Part shown: positions 16,850-25,549 of the stretch, one piece after another
How positions within the stretch are numbered: the first letter of the stretch is position 1
Layout of the letters: each line of letters begins with the position of its first letter
Source of the DNA: Prevotella sp.
GTDB taxonomy: Bacteria; Bacteroidota; Bacteroidia; Bacteroidales; Bacteroidaceae
DNA length: 64,000 bases
Assembly: GCA_016285245.1 (NCBI GenBank)
Contig: JAEEQH010000005.1
Location: forward strand, 1-64,000
Direction of reading: 5' to 3'
Position numbers and translations under genes: made by a program
Notes under the pieces: model-generated
Seen by the model: only the letters and a program-made list of their open reading frames with translations
What the model was told of the DNA's origin: nothing
The model's database searches: none

Positions 16850-18212
16850 CGAACCGCTTACGTTTACCACCGAAGTTCTTACCGGGTTTCCTCGTTTTCT
16901 TATCTGCGAAGACGTCGTGCTTGTGGAAAGTGAACGACCGGATGTCGCCATCCTCGTTCTGCTCCTGTTCCTCGAGACGCTGCTTGAACTCACGGTTCTT
17001 CTTGAAACGGTGTTTCTCGGCCATCTGACGTTTCTCCTCATCGGTCTTGACGGTACCGCCTTCTGAGCGGAACACCTTCATCTTGCCATCAAACAGCTGG
17101 TACTTGCGGAACTCACACTCCAGCGAGCCGTTGAAGAGGGGGATCTTGATGCTGGGCTTCAGACCAATCTGATCGAAGCACTCCTCACGATAGGAAAGAA
17201 TCCAGGCATCGTTGCCCGTAAACTCATGCTTCAGACGCTCACCGATCATACGGTACGTCCCCAGCAAATCGGGCGTAGAAATGCGCTCACCATAAGGGGG
17301 ATTCGTCACCATGATACTCTTTTCCGACGGCCGTTTGAAGTCCTTGAAGTCCTGCTGCTCAATGGTGATACTACTGGTCAGTCCAGTGGCCTTGACATTG
17401 AGACGGGCAGTGTTGACGGCCTTCATGTCGATATCGTAGCCGTAGATATGGTGTTTGAACTCCCGCTCCTGCGAGTCGTCGTTATAGATACGGTCGAAGA
17501 GGTCGGCATCAAAGTCGGGCCACTTCTCAAAAGCGTAGGCCTTACGGAACAAGCCGGGAGCCATATTGTGGGCAATGAGGGCTGCCTCGATGAGCAGCGT
17601 ACCGCTACCACACATAGGGTCAATGAAGTCCGTGTCGCCCTTCCACCCCGTCATGAGTATCATACCCGCAGCCAGCACCTCGTTCAGCGGAGCCTCAACG
17701 CTCTCCTGACGATAGCCGCGACGATGCAGCGACTCACCCGAAGAGTCGAGCGAAAGGGTACAGCGGTCCTCTGCAATATGGATGTTCAAACGGATATCGG
17801 GATTGGCCACGGAGATGTTCGGACGTTTGCCCGTCTTCTCGCGGAACTGGTCAACGATGGCATCCTTGACCTTGTAGGAGACGAACTTCGAGTGGCGGAA
17901 CTCCTCTGAGAAGACCACAGCGTCAACGGTGAATGTCTTCCCTTCGTCCAGATACTGACTCCAGTCGACCTTGAGAATCTCATTGTAGACATCATCAGCC
18001 GAACAGGCCTTGAAATGCCTGATGGGCTTGAGGATTCGAATAGCCGTGTGCAACTGGAAGTTAGCACGATACATCATTTCCTTGTCGCCGCGGAACGACA
18101 CCATACGTCGTCCTTCCTGTACATCTTCTGCGCCAAGTTCCCTTAATTCTTTCGCCAGCACAGGTTCCAGTCCCATGAACGTCTTGGCGATAATTTCAAA
18201 ATTCTTCTCCAT
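16833..18212 (-). CDS. THUMP-domain rRNA N2-guanine methyltransferase (RlmL N-half type)
   Basis: A 459-residue cytoplasmic methyltransferase. It has a THUMP RNA-binding domain (about 45-160) and a class I SAM domain with FIDPMCGSGTLLIEAAL (SAM binding) and the catalytic NPPYGER motif of amino-methylating enzymes. The closest known activity is the m2G2445 half of E. coli RlmL on 23S rRNA; the RlmK half is absent, as is usual outside gammaproteobacteria. The last 90 residues are a charged Lys/Glu/Arg-rich tail, possibly for RNA contact. It is the first gene of a six-gene minus operon, with its own -7 box. Confidence 0.88.
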   Translation of the reverse strand: MEKNFEIIAKTFMGLEPVLAKELRELGAEDVQEGRRMVSFRGDKEMMYRANFQLHTAIRILKPIRHFKACSADDVYNEILKVDWSQYLDEGKTFTVDAVVFSEEFRHSKFVSYKVKDAIVDQFREKTGKRPNISVANPDIRLNIHIAEDRCTLSLDSSGESLHRRGYRQESVEAPLNEVLAAGMILMTGWKGDTDFIDPMCGSGTLLIEAALIAHNMAPGLFRKAYAFEKWPDFDADLFDRIYNDDSQEREFKHHIYGYDIDMKAVNTARLNVKATGLTSSITIEQQDFKDFKRPSEKSIMVTNPPYGERISTPDLLGTYRMIGERLKHEFTGNDAWILSYREECFDQIGLKPSIKIPLFNGSLECEFRKYQLFDGKMKVFRSEGGTVKTDEEKRQMAEKHRFKKNREFKQRLEEQEQNEDGDIRSFTFHKHDVFADKKTRKPGKNFGGKRKRFDDEED

Positions 18213-18243
18213 GAAAAAAAGTCAAAAATCATATAATTCGGCT

Positions 18244-18252
18244 GCAAAGATA
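18244..18252 (-). promoter_or_regulatory. Bacteroidetes -7 box for the methyltransferase operon
   Basis: Minus strand reads TATCTTTGC, 32 nt before the start at 18212. Confidence 0.65.
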
Positions 18253-18316
18253 CATTTTTTTTCTGTAACAACGAAAAAAACTTTGCCAAAGACGACGGTT
18301 TTTCAGAGAAAAAGAC

Positions 18317-18325
18317 TAACTTTGC
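18317..18325 (+). promoter_or_regulatory. Bacteroidetes -7 box for the sensor kinase
   Basis: TAACTTTGC, about 72 nt before the kinase start; it is divergent from the methyltransferase promoter. Confidence 0.6.
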
Positions 18326-18396
18326 CCCGAGAAACGTCGTGGCTCACCCTGCGACACTCTCGCACGTACCTATTTATAATGTAACCTTGACACATC

Positions 18397-19641
18397 ATGA
18401 CTGACCTCCTACTCTACGTCAACGACACGCAACAGACCTACGAGATTATCGTCTGGGCTGTGGGCATCCTGCTCATCATAGCCCTGCTGATTCTCATGTT
18501 CTGGCAGCGGCGTGTGGGGCGCGAACTGCAGGAGGAGGTGCGCCAGCTGGCTGGCGAACGGTCGCGTGACGTGGAATACGACTTTGTCCTGAAGGCTATA
18601 GGACTGTCCGTGTGGCATATCGACACCGCCACAGGCCAGGTGACCTTCGACAAGGACTTTCGCGCCAAGCGCGAGTTGATGGGTACTGACGGCGGATCGG
18701 TGAGTGAAAACGCTTCTTTGCTCGTCCCCGAAGACGCCCAGCGCGTACAGAAGAATCTCCAAAATATCTGTGCTGGCATCACCGAGGCCTACCACGAGCA
18801 ATACCGCATCGTTTCGTCTGACCCTTCGAAGTTCTACTGGGAAGAGAGCTATGCCATCGTTGCCGAGCGCGACATCAGCGGCCGTCCCACACGTGTCATA
18901 GGCACCACACAGCCCATCGACGACCGAAAGTCGCTGGAGACAGCCCTGAAGACCGCCCTGACGAAGGCCGAGGAGAGCGACCGCCTGAAGTCTGCCTTCA
19001 TAGCCAACATGAGTCACGAGATCCGCACTCCCCTGAACGCCATCATCGGCTTCACCAGCGTGCTGCCCGACATCGACGGCAAGGAGGAGCGACAGGAACT
19101 CATTAACCTCATCCAGGAAAACAACCAGAAGCTGCTGCGCATCATCGACGACGTGATGAACATCTCGAAGATTGAGGCAGGCAAGGAGCAACTCCAGATG
19201 ACCGCCTTCGACATCAACATGATTCTCGACGAGCTAGTCGCCAAATACCAGCCGAAGGTCAAGGAAGATGTCATTCTCACCACCCAGTATGCCTCTGCCG
19301 AGGGTCAGCAGGTCACTACGGACCTCAGCCGACTCATGGAGTCGCTGGGTCACCTGCTCTCCAACGCGGCGAAGTTCACCGACCACGGTTCCATCACCGT
19401 CGGCTACGACCCTGTGACGAACCACCGTCTGCGTCTGTGGGTGCGCGACACCGGCAAGGGCATCGCCCCCGAGAACACGGAACGTGTCTTCGAGCGCTTC
19501 TTCAAGGTCGACGAGTTCGTCCCCGGCGCCGGTCTTGGCCTTTCCATCTGCCGTGTCATGGCCTTCTCCATGGGTGGCAACGTTGGTGTCGAGTCCACAC
19601 TCGGCGAAGGCAGCACATTCTGGATGGAGATTCCCGTCTAA
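18397..19641 (+). CDS. Membrane sensor histidine kinase with PAS-like domain
   Basis: A 414-residue kinase with one membrane helix (17-36), a short coiled coil, a PAS-like sensing domain (about 60-175), HisKA with the box MSHEIRTPLN (His207), and HATPase with DTGKGI, ERFFKVDEF and GAGLGLS. It has almost no periplasmic part, so it should sense a cytoplasmic or membrane signal. No response regulator is adjacent, so it is an orphan and its partner must lie elsewhere. It is convergent with the cytidylyltransferase gene. Confidence 0.92.
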   Translation: MTDLLLYVNDTQQTYEIIVWAVGILLIIALLILMFWQRRVGRELQEEVRQLAGERSRDVEYDFVLKAIGLSVWHIDTATGQVTFDKDFRAKRELMGTDGGSVSENASLLVPEDAQRVQKNLQNICAGITEAYHEQYRIVSSDPSKFYWEESYAIVAERDISGRPTRVIGTTQPIDDRKSLETALKTALTKAEESDRLKSAFIANMSHEIRTPLNAIIGFTSVLPDIDGKEERQELINLIQENNQKLLRIIDDVMNISKIEAGKEQLQMTAFDINMILDELVAKYQPKVKEDVILTTQYASAEGQQVTTDLSRLMESLGHLLSNAAKFTDHGSITVGYDPVTNHRLRLWVRDTGKGIAPENTERVFERFFKVDEFVPGAGLGLSICRVMAFSMGGNVGVESTLGEGSTFWMEIPV

Positions 19642-19662
19642 CGGCTGAACGGCAACACCCCT

Positions 19663-20313
19663 TTAATGACTGGACAGCATCTGTTGTATCCTGAACAAAT
19701 CCTCAGGATACGTCAGTTTGTCGAAATAAGGTACGTCGAAATCAAGATAAACCTTTGAGGTGGGAGGCAACTGCTGGATAGACTCCGTATAGGGCGACTC
19801 AGCCTTGAAGTACCTGTCTATCAGACTGAACGAGAAACCCTCAGGTGCCGACAACGTGTAGTACTCTTCACGGTTAACAATCCACTCCCCATAGCGTCCG
19901 AGGCTGTCGGTAATCTTCCGGGCACACGCTACGGCATCATAGTCGTCAAGACATTTGAAGAACTTGTCCAGCACTTCCGGGGTCACCGCCGGCCTTACGG
20001 CATCGACGACAACCAGCTTCTCGCACTGGCTATGCGCTTTGATGTAGTCAATGCCGTTACGCTTCGTGACATTCAGCTCCGGACCGCTGCCAGCGACGTC
20101 CACACCGTATCTTGTGACAAGGTCCTGATGGTAGGAGGGATGGGCGACGACAAGAATGGCATCGGCCTCCTTGCTTTTCTTACAGGCTTCTATGACGTAG
20201 GAGATGACCTGGCGGCCGCCAATTTCCACGTACTGTTTGGGGATATTGCTTCCAAAACGCTCGCCCACACCACCTGAAGTAATCATAATAATGTTCTTGT
20301 CTGTCGCTCTCAT
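19663..20313 (-). CDS. IspD/TarI-family cytidylyltransferase
   Basis: A 216-residue nucleotidyltransferase that activates a sugar- or polyol-phosphate with CTP. The CTP-binding start is present (ITSGGVGERFGSNIPKQ), as is the VDAVRP motif that matches HDAVRP in IspD/TarI. IspD makes CDP-methylerythritol and TarI makes CDP-ribitol; sequence reading cannot separate them. The gene is divergent from a CDP-alcohol phosphatidyltransferase and inositol-1-phosphate synthase, so a role in activating inositol phosphate or another lipid head group is possible (inference). The ATG at 20313 is preferred to an in-frame start at 20343, which would fall between the start and the promoter box at 20340-20348. 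Confidence 0.82.
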   Translation of the reverse strand: MRATDKNIIMITSGGVGERFGSNIPKQYVEIGGRQVISYVIEACKKSKEADAILVVAHPSYHQDLVTRYGVDVAGSGPELNVTKRNGIDYIKAHSQCEKLVVVDAVRPAVTPEVLDKFFKCLDDYDAVACARKITDSLGRYGEWIVNREEYYTLSAPEGFSFSLIDRYFKAESPYTESIQQLPPTSKVYLDFDVPYFDKLTYPEDLFRIQQMLSSH

Positions 20314-20339
20314 TGTTCGTATTGTTTGATTTTTCGGCC

Positions 20340-20348
20340 GCAAAGTTA
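20340..20348 (-). promoter_or_regulatory. Bacteroidetes -7 box for the cytidylyltransferase
   Basis: Minus strand reads TAACTTTGC, 27 nt before the start at 20313, back to back with the plus-strand promoter at 20410. Confidence 0.6.
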
Positions 20349-20409
20349 CACTTTTTTTTAAAAACTACAAAAATAAATGAGAAAAGACGCCTATGTCACA
20401 ATAATTTCT

Positions 20410-20418
20410 TACCTTTGC
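20410..20418 (+). promoter_or_regulatory. Bacteroidetes -7 box for the inositol-lipid genes
   Basis: TACCTTTGC, 22 nt before the ATG at 20440. It excludes the longer in-frame start at 20377. Confidence 0.7.
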
Positions 20419-20439
20419 ACCGCGAATTGTGATATTTAT

Positions 20440-21402
20440 ATGAATAAGTCCTTTAAGCAGCTACTTCAGGCATCGTTCAAATCCAACGATACCGAGGAGT
20501 GGCTGGATGTCTACTTTACACGTCCCATCGGTCTGGCTTTTGCACTGATGTGGATTAAGATTGGCGTCACCCCCAACTTCGTCACCATCCTATCGATGTT
20601 CCTCGGAGCGGCTGCCGGATACTGTTTCATTCATACCGAACTGTGGTGGAACGTTGCCGGCGTCCTCTTCATGCTGTTCGCCAATTTCTGCGACTCCACC
20701 GACGGACAGATGGCACGCCTCACCAACCACAAGACCGCCATCGGCCGTATGCTCGACGGACTGGCCAGCGACGTGTGGTACTTCTTCTGCTACTTGGCCA
20801 TCGTCATCCGCCTGTGGAACGACCCCATACCGTTTACCACAGTCAACTGGGGCATATGGATCTTCCTGCTGTGCTCCTTCGCCGGCTTCTACTGGCACGC
20901 CCGCCAGTGCCAGCTGGCCGACTACTACCGGCAGATACACCTCTATTTCATCAAGGGCGAGGAGGGCAGCGAGCTTAACAGCTCGGCTCAGGAGCAGCAC
21001 CTGCTCGACACACTGCCCAAGCGCAAGATAGGACCTTTCACCGTGGGCGAAGGCGAGCATTTCTGGGATTACATCTTCCACCACTTCTACATCGGCTGGT
21101 GCCGCAAGCAGGAGAAGAACACCCCGGAGTTCCAGCGTTTCTTCCGCGAGGTGAAGGAGAAGTGGCCCAGTGCCGCCGATATGCCTCAGGAGTTCCGTCA
21201 GGCCTTCCGTATGAAGAGTCTGCCGCTGATGAAGTACACCAACATCCTAACGCACAACACCCGCGCCACGGTGCTCTTTATCGCCTGCCTCATCAATCTT
21301 CCCTACCTCTATCCTATCTTCGAAATCACGGTCCTTGCGGCCATCTACTACTACATGAAGTACCGCCACGAGACCATGTGCAAGGGATTCAAGAATATCT
21401 AA
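20440..21402 (+). CDS. CDP-alcohol phosphatidyltransferase (probable inositol-lipid synthase)
   Basis: A 320-residue inner-membrane enzyme with several hydrophobic helices. The CDP-alcohol phosphotransferase motif begins at DSTDGQMAR and continues to GRMLD and a last Asp (DGLASD). The spacing of the final two aspartates is x4 rather than the usual x3. It lies 43 nt upstream of inositol-1-phosphate synthase, so the natural reading is transfer involving inositol phosphate, as in the inositol-lipid clusters described for Bacteroides. No matching phosphatase gene is next to it. Whether the cytidylylated partner is diacylglycerol or inositol is open, given the cytidylyltransferase next door. Confidence 0.85.
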   Translation: MNKSFKQLLQASFKSNDTEEWLDVYFTRPIGLAFALMWIKIGVTPNFVTILSMFLGAAAGYCFIHTELWWNVAGVLFMLFANFCDSTDGQMARLTNHKTAIGRMLDGLASDVWYFFCYLAIVIRLWNDPIPFTTVNWGIWIFLLCSFAGFYWHARQCQLADYYRQIHLYFIKGEEGSELNSSAQEQHLLDTLPKRKIGPFTVGEGEHFWDYIFHHFYIGWCRKQEKNTPEFQRFFREVKEKWPSAADMPQEFRQAFRMKSLPLMKYTNILTHNTRATVLFIACLINLPYLYPIFEITVLAAIYYYMKYRHETMCKGFKNI

Positions 21403-21445
21403 CCAGAAACAATGTAAACTTCAAACTCAATAAAACAAACAAACT

Positions 21446-22774
21446 ATGGCAAATGCAAATGTTAAGCCAGCTGACGGAAAGCTGGGCATTATGGTAGTAG
21501 GCAACGGCGCTGTTGCCACCACCTTTATGACAGGTGTGCTGATGACCCGTAAAGGCCTCGCTAAACCCGTTGGTTCCATGACGCAGTACGACAAGATTCG
21601 TATCGGTCGCGGTGCCGATAAGAAGTATCTCCATTACAAGGACATTGTTCCCATTGCCGACCTCAACGACATCGTCTTCGGCTGCTGGGACGTCTACCCC
21701 CAGAATGCCTACCAGGCTGCCATCTACGCCGAGGTGCTCAAGGAGAAGGACATCGAGCCCGTGCGCGACGAGCTGGAGAAGATTGTGCCCATGAAGGCTG
21801 CTTTCGACAAGAACTATGCCAAGCGTCTCGACGGTGACAATGTCAAGGACTGCAAGACGCGCTGGGAGATGGTTGAGCAGCTGCGTGAGGATATCCGTAA
21901 CTTCAAGCAGCAGAACGGCTGCGCCCGCATCGTCGTCCTCTGGGCTGCTTCCACCGAGATCTACGTTCCCGTTGAGGAGTCTGTCCACTACAAGCTCAGC
22001 GACCTCGAGGCCGCTATGAAGGCTGACGACCGCGAGCACATCGCTCCGTCTATGTGCTACGCCTATGCTGCCCTGACCGAGGGTGCTCCCTTCATTATGG
22101 GTGCTCCTAACACCACCGTCGACATCCCCGCCATGTGGGAGCTCGCCGAGAAGACGAAGATGCCCATCGCCGGCAAGGACTTCAAGACCGGCCAGACGCT
22201 CGTCAAGAGCGGTTTCTCGCCCATCCTCGGTGTCCGCTGCCTTGGTCTGAGCGGCTGGTTCTCCACCAACATCCTCGGCAACCGCGACGGTCTGGTGCTC
22301 GACGAGCCCGCCAACTTCCGCACCAAGGAGGTGTCGAAGCTCTCGACGCTGGAGACTATCCTGAAGCCCGACTGGCAGCCCGACCTCTATGGTCATGGCA
22401 ACGACGAGGATACGCAGTACTTCCACAAGGTACGTATCAACTACTACCCGCCGCGTAACGACAACAAGGAGGGTTGGGACAACATCGACATCTTCGGATG
22501 GATGGGCTATCCCATGCAGATCAAGATCAACTTCCTCTGCCGCGACTCTATCCTCGCTGCCCCGCTGTGCCTCGACCTCTGTCTGCTCAGCGACCTCGCT
22601 GCCCGCGCCGGCCGCTACGGCACACAGCGTTTCCTCTCGTTCTTCCTGAAGTCGCCCATGCACGACTATACTCAGGGCGAGGAGGCTGTCAACAACCTCT
22701 ATCAGCAGTACACCATGCTGAAGAACGCCATCCGCGAGATGGGCGGTTACGAGGCTGATGAAGAAATCGATTAA
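21446..22774 (+). CDS. ino1: Inositol-1-phosphate synthase
   Basis: A 442-residue NAD-dependent enzyme that converts glucose 6-phosphate to 1D-myo-inositol 3-phosphate (L-inositol 1-phosphate). The NAD-binding start is IMVVGNGAVATTFMTG; the family core is seen in VLWAASTE, NTTVDIPAMWELAEK, GKDFKTGQT and SWFSTN-like GWFSTNILGNRDG. Length is that of bacterial and archaeal enzymes, shorter than yeast INO1. It is the committing step for inositol lipids and pairs with the gene before it. The ending EADEEID is acidic. Confidence 0.93.
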   Translation: MANANVKPADGKLGIMVVGNGAVATTFMTGVLMTRKGLAKPVGSMTQYDKIRIGRGADKKYLHYKDIVPIADLNDIVFGCWDVYPQNAYQAAIYAEVLKEKDIEPVRDELEKIVPMKAAFDKNYAKRLDGDNVKDCKTRWEMVEQLREDIRNFKQQNGCARIVVLWAASTEIYVPVEESVHYKLSDLEAAMKADDREHIAPSMCYAYAALTEGAPFIMGAPNTTVDIPAMWELAEKTKMPIAGKDFKTGQTLVKSGFSPILGVRCLGLSGWFSTNILGNRDGLVLDEPANFRTKEVSKLSTLETILKPDWQPDLYGHGNDEDTQYFHKVRINYYPPRNDNKEGWDNIDIFGWMGYPMQIKINFLCRDSILAAPLCLDLCLLSDLAARAGRYGTQRFLSFFLKSPMHDYTQGEEAVNNLYQQYTMLKNAIREMGGYEADEEID

Positions 22775-22802
22775 AGCGCTTACGCGTCGCGCTTTGCGCT
22801 AA

Positions 22803-22950
22803 ATGATAGATGATAGATGAAAGATATGATTACATGGAGGGCAGAGATATCTGTTAAGAGGTTCACTAATGCCTTTGGCAACACAATGGCATTCGAGGGC
22901 TCTCACCGCCTATTACTAATCATATTTTTCATCTTTCATCTCTCATCTCT
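22803..22950 (+). repeat. Inverted heptad arrays around the DUF5686 start codon
   Basis: Three heptads (ATGATAG, ATGATAG, ATGAAAG; 22803-22823) precede the gene, and three complementary heptads (CATCTTT, CATCTCT, CATCTCT; 22930-22950) lie inside the signal-peptide codons. Positions 22808-22825 pair with 22931-22948 at 17 of 18 bases, and pairing continues between 22826-22832 and 22915-22921 past a bulge. The start codon lies in the loop, so the message could fold over its own initiation region. Confidence 0.75.
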
Positions 22951-25546
22951 CCAGTTGTTTGCCCAGCAAATAACTGGTACCATTACCGACGCTGAGACGG
23001 GCGAGGCGGTGCCCTTCGCCAGCGTCATCTATAAAGGCCATCAGGTGGCTGTCGCCTCCGACATCAACGGCCATTATTCCATTGCCCGTCACGCAGGCTG
23101 GACGCTGACATTCAGCGCCGTAGGCTACCAGACGCGCACCGTCACCATCACCGCCAGCACCAACGCCAAGCTCGACATCCAGCTCAAGGACGACACGAAG
23201 AGCCTCCGCGAGGTCACTGTGAAGTCGAAGCGCAACCGCTACAGCCGTAAGAACAACCCGGCCGTCGAGCTCATGCGCAAGGTCGTCGCCGCCAAGAAGC
23301 GCACCGACCTCTCCCAACGCGACTACTACCAATACAACAAATACCAGAAGATGACCCTCGCCGCCAACGAAATCACGCCGGCGATGCTCGAGAACCCCAA
23401 GTTCGCCAAGAAGAAGTGGCTGATAAACCAGATTGAGGCTTGTCCCTGGAACAATAAGCTCATCCTGCCCCTCTCCGTCGACGAGACCGTCACGCAGCAC
23501 ATCTACCGTAAGAAGCCCCACGACGAGAAGACCATCATCAAGGGACAGAACTCCACGGGTGTCAACGACTTGATGCAGACCGGCGACATCCTGACCTCGA
23601 TGATGAAGGACATCTTCACCGACATTAACATCTACGACGACCAGATACGCCTGCTGGAGTACCCTTTCACCTCGCCCATCGGCAAGGATGCCGTCTCTTT
23701 CTACCGATTCTACATTGAGGACACTATCTACGTTGACCGCGACAAGTGTTTCCACCTGAACTTCCTGCCCAACAACCAGCAGGACTTCGGTTTCCGAGGC
23801 GACATCTACATCCTCGCCGACAGTAGCTATCAGGTGAAACGCTGCGAGATGACCATCCCCAAGAAGAGCGACGTCAACTTCGTTGAGAACATGAAGATTG
23901 TCCAGGAGTTTACGCAGCTGCCCGACTCCACTTGGGTGCTCTCCATCGACGATATGTTCACCGAGCTCGTCGTTGCCAGCTTCCTCCAGAAGTTTGCCGT
24001 TATCCGTAACACCCGCCTCACCGACTACGCCTTCGACCCCCTGCCGCCACAACTCTTCAAGGGAAAGAAGAAAGAGGTACGCGATGTCAACGCTATGATG
24101 CGCGGCGACGAGTTCTGGGACCAGTACCGTCAGGTGGAACTCACGAAGAGCGAGTCCTCAATGGACCAGTTCATCCACGGTCTGGAGAACATCAAAGGCT
24201 TCAAGTACATTATCTGGGTTGCCAAGGCCTTTATCGAGAACTTTGTCGAGACGAGCCTCGACAAGGAGCACCCCTCGAAACTTGACTTCGGCCCCATCAA
24301 CACCACATTCACCCGCAACTTCGTCGACGGCATCCGCACGCGTATCTCGGCACAGACCACAGCGAACCTCGACTCGAACCTCTTCCTCAGCGGCTATGCT
24401 GCCCGTGGCTGGGAGTCGAAGAAGAACTACTACTCCGGCAGCGTCATCTGGTCGTTCAACAAGAAGGACTACCTGCCGCGCGAGTTCCCCAAACGCACGC
24501 TGTCGTTCACATCCACCTACGACGTCATGTCGCCCTCCGACAAGTTCATGCATACTGACAAGGATAACGTCTTCACGGCATTCAAGTGGGCCAAGGTCGA
24601 CAAGATGATGTTCTACAACCGCCAGATCCTGGCCTTCGAGCGCGAGGAGGACTGGGGTTTCCGCACCACCGTCCAGTTGAAGACCGAGGAGAACGACGGT
24701 GCCGGCCAGCTGTTCTTCATCCCCTTGAGCGAGAATGGCGACCGTCAGACGTGGACAAACTTCTCCAACCCCACTCCCGCAGGTGCATTTGCGTTAGGTG
24801 AGGTGCCCACCGACGTCCCCTACCCCACGACCCCGTCGCATAAGTTCCGCACCACGGAATTGAGAGGCGAGTTTCGCTTCGCCCCCGGCGAGACGTTCAT
24901 CAACACCAAGCAGCGCCGTCTGCCGGTAAACCTCGACGCCCCCGTCTTCACCATCAGCCATACCGCCGGTTTCAAGAACTTCCTTGGCGGCGACTACAAC
25001 TACAACTTCACCGAGGCAACCATCTACAAGCGCTTCTGGATGAAGTCCTGGGGAAAGATTGACTGCTACTTCAAGGGTGGCAAGCAGTGGAACAAGGTGC
25101 CCTTCCCCCTGCTCATCATGCCCGAGACCAACCTCTCGTACATCATGCAGGACTACACCTTCACGCTGATCAACAACATGGAATTCCTCAACGACCGCTA
25201 CGCCTCGGCGATGGTCCTCTGGGACATGAACGGCAAGATTCTCAACCGCATACCGCTGCTCCGCAAGCTCAAGTGGCGTGAGTGGTTTACTGCAAAGTGC
25301 CTGTGGGGCGGACTTTCCGACCGCAACAACCCCCTGCTCGAGAGCAATGCCGGCGACCCCGTCCTGATGTACTTCCCCGAGGGCTCCTATGTCATGGACT
25401 CCAAACGTCCCTACTGGGAGGTGTCTGCCGGCGTGCATAACATCTTCAAGATTGTCCACGTCGAGTACGTCCGACGACTATCCTATAACCATCTGCCCAC
25501 TGCTCACAAGTGGGGCATACGTTTCATGATTCGCATGACCTTCTAA
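22886..25546 (+). CDS. DUF5686 outer-membrane protein with carboxypeptidase-like domain
   Basis: An 886-residue exported protein. A signal peptide (HRLLLIIFFIFHLSSLQLFA) precedes a CarboxypepD_reg-like beta domain (ITGTITDAETGEAVPFASVIYKG), followed by a long DUF5686 region rich in aromatic-ended beta strands, as in an outer-membrane barrel; the last residues (WGIRFMIRMTF) end in Phe, as outer-membrane barrels do. Function in the family is unknown. The start at 22886 is preferred because it gives a normal signal peptide; 22817 is an in-frame alternative adding 23 residues. The signal-peptide core is encoded by an intergenic-type heptad array. It may be transcribed with ino1 and with the LacI gene 3 nt downstream. 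Confidence 0.82.
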   Translation: MAFEGSHRLLLIIFFIFHLSSLQLFAQQITGTITDAETGEAVPFASVIYKGHQVAVASDINGHYSIARHAGWTLTFSAVGYQTRTVTITASTNAKLDIQLKDDTKSLREVTVKSKRNRYSRKNNPAVELMRKVVAAKKRTDLSQRDYYQYNKYQKMTLAANEITPAMLENPKFAKKKWLINQIEACPWNNKLILPLSVDETVTQHIYRKKPHDEKTIIKGQNSTGVNDLMQTGDILTSMMKDIFTDINIYDDQIRLLEYPFTSPIGKDAVSFYRFYIEDTIYVDRDKCFHLNFLPNNQQDFGFRGDIYILADSSYQVKRCEMTIPKKSDVNFVENMKIVQEFTQLPDSTWVLSIDDMFTELVVASFLQKFAVIRNTRLTDYAFDPLPPQLFKGKKKEVRDVNAMMRGDEFWDQYRQVELTKSESSMDQFIHGLENIKGFKYIIWVAKAFIENFVETSLDKEHPSKLDFGPINTTFTRNFVDGIRTRISAQTTANLDSNLFLSGYAARGWESKKNYYSGSVIWSFNKKDYLPREFPKRTLSFTSTYDVMSPSDKFMHTDKDNVFTAFKWAKVDKMMFYNRQILAFEREEDWGFRTTVQLKTEENDGAGQLFFIPLSENGDRQTWTNFSNPTPAGAFALGEVPTDVPYPTTPSHKFRTTELRGEFRFAPGETFINTKQRRLPVNLDAPVFTISHTAGFKNFLGGDYNYNFTEATIYKRFWMKSWGKIDCYFKGGKQWNKVPFPLLIMPETNLSYIMQDYTFTLINNMEFLNDRYASAMVLWDMNGKILNRIPLLRKLKWREWFTAKCLWGGLSDRNNPLLESNAGDPVLMYFPEGSYVMDSKRPYWEVSAGVHNIFKIVHVEYVRRLSYNHLPTAHKWGIRFMIRMTF

Positions 25547-25549
25547 CCT

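Noticed and set aside
16850..17041. In-frame 64-codon extension of the DPP-IV gene
   Set aside because: It lies within the methyltransferase gene and is Ser/Arg-rich; the signal peptide begins at 16849.
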